Below are positions 61,738-64,000 of a stretch of 64,000 bases of DNA, in pieces. This stretch comes from Bacillota bacterium (lineage in GTDB: Bacteria > Bacillota > Clostridia > Acetivibrionales > DSM-1351). The notes beneath the pieces are model-generated. The model was given only the letters and a program-made list of their open reading frames with translations, did not search any database and was not told the origin of the DNA. The stretch is taken from the NCBI GenBank assembly GCA_023460955.1, contig JAEWOH010000043.1, forward strand, positions 1 to 64,000. The letters run 5' to 3'. A program made the translations under genes and the position numbers. Each line of letters starts with the position of its first letter. Position 1 is the first letter of the stretch.

Positions 61738-64000
61738 TTATGATAATTGAGGCAATTCTATTGTTGCTTTGAACAGGTCACCATCAATGCTGATGGAAAA
61801 GCTTCCTTTCTGAAGCTGAGTTAAGCTTTTAGCTATTGAAAGCCCCAATCCTGAGCCTTCACTGTGACGAGACTCATCCCCCCGTTTAAATCTTTCCATT
61901 AATTCGTCTTCGCTCACATTTAGCTCATAGGCTGAAATGTTTTTAACTACAATTTTTACTTTTGAATTCTCGCAGATAACATCCATATAAACCCTTGAAT
62001 TTGGTAATGCATACTTAAATACATTTGACAGAAGATTTTCTATAACTCTCCAGAGAAGTTTCCCATCCGCGCTTACATAAACATTATCAGCAGGTATATT
62101 TGTTTTGAAGGTAAGGCCTGAGGTTTCGATTTTGTCAGATAACTCTCCAAGACCTTGTGATATAAGTGAAGCAACATTTATTCTTTCAAAATTTATCGAG
62201 ATATTTCCGCTGGTTGCTTTGGCTGCTTCAAATAAATCCTCTGTCAGGGATTTGAGTCTCTGAGATTTTGCGTCGATAATATCGAGATATTTATTTGAAT
62301 TTTCCGAATGAAGACCTTCATTTTTTAATAGATCCACATAGGTTATTATAGAGGTCAGCGGGGTTTTAAGGTCATGAGATACGTTAGTTATCAGTTCGGC
62401 TTTCATACGTTCAGCCTTTACCTGACTGCTGACTGCTGTTTTTAAGCCATCGGCAATCTTATTTATGGTTACTGCAAGTACTTTTAACTCGGTCATACCT
62501 TGCACGGGAACATTATAGGTAAGTTCACCGGCCCTGATCTTTTCCGCTCCGTCACAGATATTTATAAATGTTTTAAAGTTCTTAAGTAAATAGTACAAAG
62601 CTATACCATTAACTACAAGTATCCCGATCAGACAGACCAAGGCTTCTTCGATTATAAAAATAACAGATAAAATTAGAATTAAAAGAGAGTAACCTCCAAA
62701 TAAAAGTACTAGCCTTATTGCAAGAGGACTTTTATCAAAAACACCTGATATATTACTTCTAATCTTTTGACTGATTATCCGCAGCTTAGTTGTAAGCCAC
62801 TTTATCACTTTGTACAGAAAGGTATGTTTCACTACCTCTTTTCTTTTTACTCTTTTCATAAACATGCTGACAAACAATAATCCTATCAAAGTTCCAACAG
62901 CTATTATTACACTGAAAATTGAATAAACAATTGTTTGGTTAAATCTTAAGTTGTTGGGAAAGTAATTTGAAAGAAACTCTATTATCGCTGCAATACCTAG
63001 AGCAATGGCCGCTACACTTACCACAAGTGCTATGTCTAAATAAATAATATCTACCGCTATCAGGTGTATTCCTTCCTTGGTTGTGCGCCTTCCTGAAGAA
63101 TAAATAATATAAATCAAACCCAGTAAGAAAGAAAGAAGACCCGCAAAAGAAGTAAATATCCCAATTTCTCCCTTTGAAACATGCTTTTCAAAGTTTAATA
63201 CTTCAGCGTTATATCTATCCTCTGACATACCAAGATAAACAACTGATTCTGCAGGTATGACATAGTACGGAAAGTACTTTGAACTGAAGTAAGATACGAA
63301 ATTGCTTTGAGTAAGTTTAGCTGAAAAGGGGAGAGCACTAAAAAAGCTGTCTTCTGAATTCGTTGAGGGAACATTTGAAAGTGTTGTTTTGCCATTTTGA
63401 ATTACAGTGTAATAAATTCCGGAAGAATTATTCAGCGAGTCAAAGTAATTTTTGTATTCATTTAATTGTGAATTGATTTGTTCTTCCTCAACATTACTTA
63501 TAAGCTTATCGTAGCTTTCGGCAGTTTCTCTAATCTCTTTATCCTTATCTTCCTTTAATTGATTGACTTTTTCCTGAATATCTTTGATTTTAAGATCATT
63601 AACTATATTAGAGTTTTCGGAAACCTTACCATTTTCAATAATGAATTTCTGGTCATTAATATAGATTTGATATTGGTTAAGTGATTGATAATATTTATTT
63701 TCAATTTGTTCCAGCTGGGACTTTTTCTCAGCTTCCAGATACACCTTTCTATTTTTTAGGTCTTCATTATCAAGTTCAGCTCCAGATTTAATGTTTTCTT
63801 CACTTTTATAATGAAAAGCAACTTCTGATATGTTATGATATGCATTCAGAAAAATATCCTTTCCCGTACTTTCCTTAAACTCCTTATTTTGTACTGCATC
63901 GTTAAAATAAGGGGCTTGAAGTAAGCCGTAAGCCAGTACGATCATCCCTGCAACACATAAAACCACTGCCAGAAGCTTAAACCATACTGAATATCTATAA
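61738..64000 (-). CDS. Membrane sensor histidine kinase (N-terminus outside the window)
   Basis: At least 754 residues; the frame stays open to the window edge, so the true start lies beyond 64000. Visible order: an N-terminal membrane helix (AVVLCVAGMIVLAYGLLQ), a ~230-residue extracytoplasmic part with a Lys/Glu-rich coiled coil, a helix cluster of four or five segments (about 280-440), a HAMP-like linker (KTFINICDGAEKIRAGELTYNVPVQG), HisKA with phosphoacceptor His in NVSHDLKTPLTSI, and HATPase with GSGLGLSIAKSL. No response regulator gene is within the window; it probably lies just upstream of the kinase on the minus strand. Signal unknown; the coiled-coil-plus-multi-helix sensor is unusual in length. 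Confidence 0.93.
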   Translation of the reverse strand, partial: YRYSVWFKLLAVVLCVAGMIVLAYGLLQAPYFNDAVQNKEFKESTGKDIFLNAYHNISEVAFHYKSEENIKSGAELDNEDLKNRKVYLEAEKKSQLEQIENKYYQSLNQYQIYINDQKFIIENGKVSENSNIVNDLKIKDIQEKVNQLKEDKDKEIRETAESYDKLISNVEEEQINSQLNEYKNYFDSLNNSSGIYYTVIQNGKTTLSNVPSTNSEDSFFSALPFSAKLTQSNFVSYFSSKYFPYYVIPAESVVYLGMSEDRYNAEVLNFEKHVSKGEIGIFTSFAGLLSFLLGLIYIIYSSGRRTTKEGIHLIAVDIIYLDIALVVSVAAIALGIAAIIEFLSNYFPNNLRFNQTIVYSIFSVIIAVGTLIGLLFVSMFMKRVKRKEVVKHTFLYKVIKWLTTKLRIISQKIRSNISGVFDKSPLAIRLVLLFGGYSLLILILSVIFIIEEALVCLIGILVVNGIALYYLLKNFKTFINICDGAEKIRAGELTYNVPVQGMTELKVLAVTINKIADGLKTAVSSQVKAERMKAELITNVSHDLKTPLTSIITYVDLLKNEGLHSENSNKYLDIIDAKSQRLKSLTEDLFEAAKATSGNISINFERINVASLISQGLGELSDKIETSGLTFKTNIPADNVYVSADGKLLWRVIENLLSNVFKYALPNSRVYMDVICENSKVKIVVKNISAYELNVSEDELMERFKRGDESRHSEGSGLGLSIAKSLTQLQKGSFSISIDGDLFKATIELPQLS

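Overview
The window looks like chromosomal DNA of an AT-rich, endospore-forming, anaerobic member of the Clostridia. The evidence is the gene order priA-def-fmt-DUF116-rsmB-rlmN-PPM phosphatase-prkC-rsgA-rpe-thiN, a comEC-holA-recJ-apt-relA-dtd-hemZ-hisS-aspS block, a Spo0E-like phosphatase, a T-box, a c-di-AMP riboswitch and a membrane pyrophosphatase. A Ruminiclostridium-type organism is my best guess, but that is inference from gene content and no search was run.

Layout. 1-260: the 3' end of a 5S rRNA followed by three terminator-like hairpins, so an rRNA operon ends here. 0.4-5 kb: an L,D-transpeptidase, a double-OB ssDNA-binding protein, an NDH-2/DoxX fusion, and a NusG-II/Gx-transporter pair. 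5-18.4 kb: a long rightward housekeeping run for replication restart, N-terminal formyl-Met metabolism, rRNA modification, the Ser/Thr kinase/phosphatase pair, ribosome assembly and thiamine-PP synthesis. 18.4-29.5 kb: a mosaic accessory region around a tRNA-Ala gene. It carries an Eis-like acetyltransferase behind a probable attenuator leader, a degenerate tmRNA/tRNA 3'-end-like scar with an 11-C run, a DJ-1 protein next to a divergent WYL regulator, a WYL-DUF3795-YcaQ-like operon, another acetyltransferase, a CD3324-like protein, a DUF362 protein and a VOC protein altered by a 20-bp tandem duplication.

29.5-36.7 kb: a leftward block with an aminotransferase, RqcH, an O-acetylhomoserine sulfhydrylase, a small Asn/Pro-rich protein and a K+-independent-type H+-pyrophosphatase. 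37-39.4 kb: Spo0E-like protein, small hypothetical gene, GNAT protein, and a c-di-AMP riboswitch controlling a secreted SH3-NlpC/P60 wall hydrolase. 39.4-54 kb: a heptanucleotide repeat, then the comEC-to-aspS block, with a T-box upstream of hisS-aspS whose features point to tRNA-Asp as ligand. 54-61.7 kb: a giant 2-hydroxyacyl-CoA-dehydratase-activase fusion, a methyltransferase, a 490-residue protein of unknown function with one C-terminal membrane helix, and small hypotheticals. The window ends inside a membrane histidine kinase.

The strongest candidate for something not previously described is the leader at 19397-19885: a perfect consensus promoter, a six-codon ORF whose 3' end can pair over 12 bp with a downstream segment, nested hairpins, and two intrinsic terminators before the acetyltransferase gene. 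I saw no CRISPR array, intact transposase, integrase or recognisable phage module.
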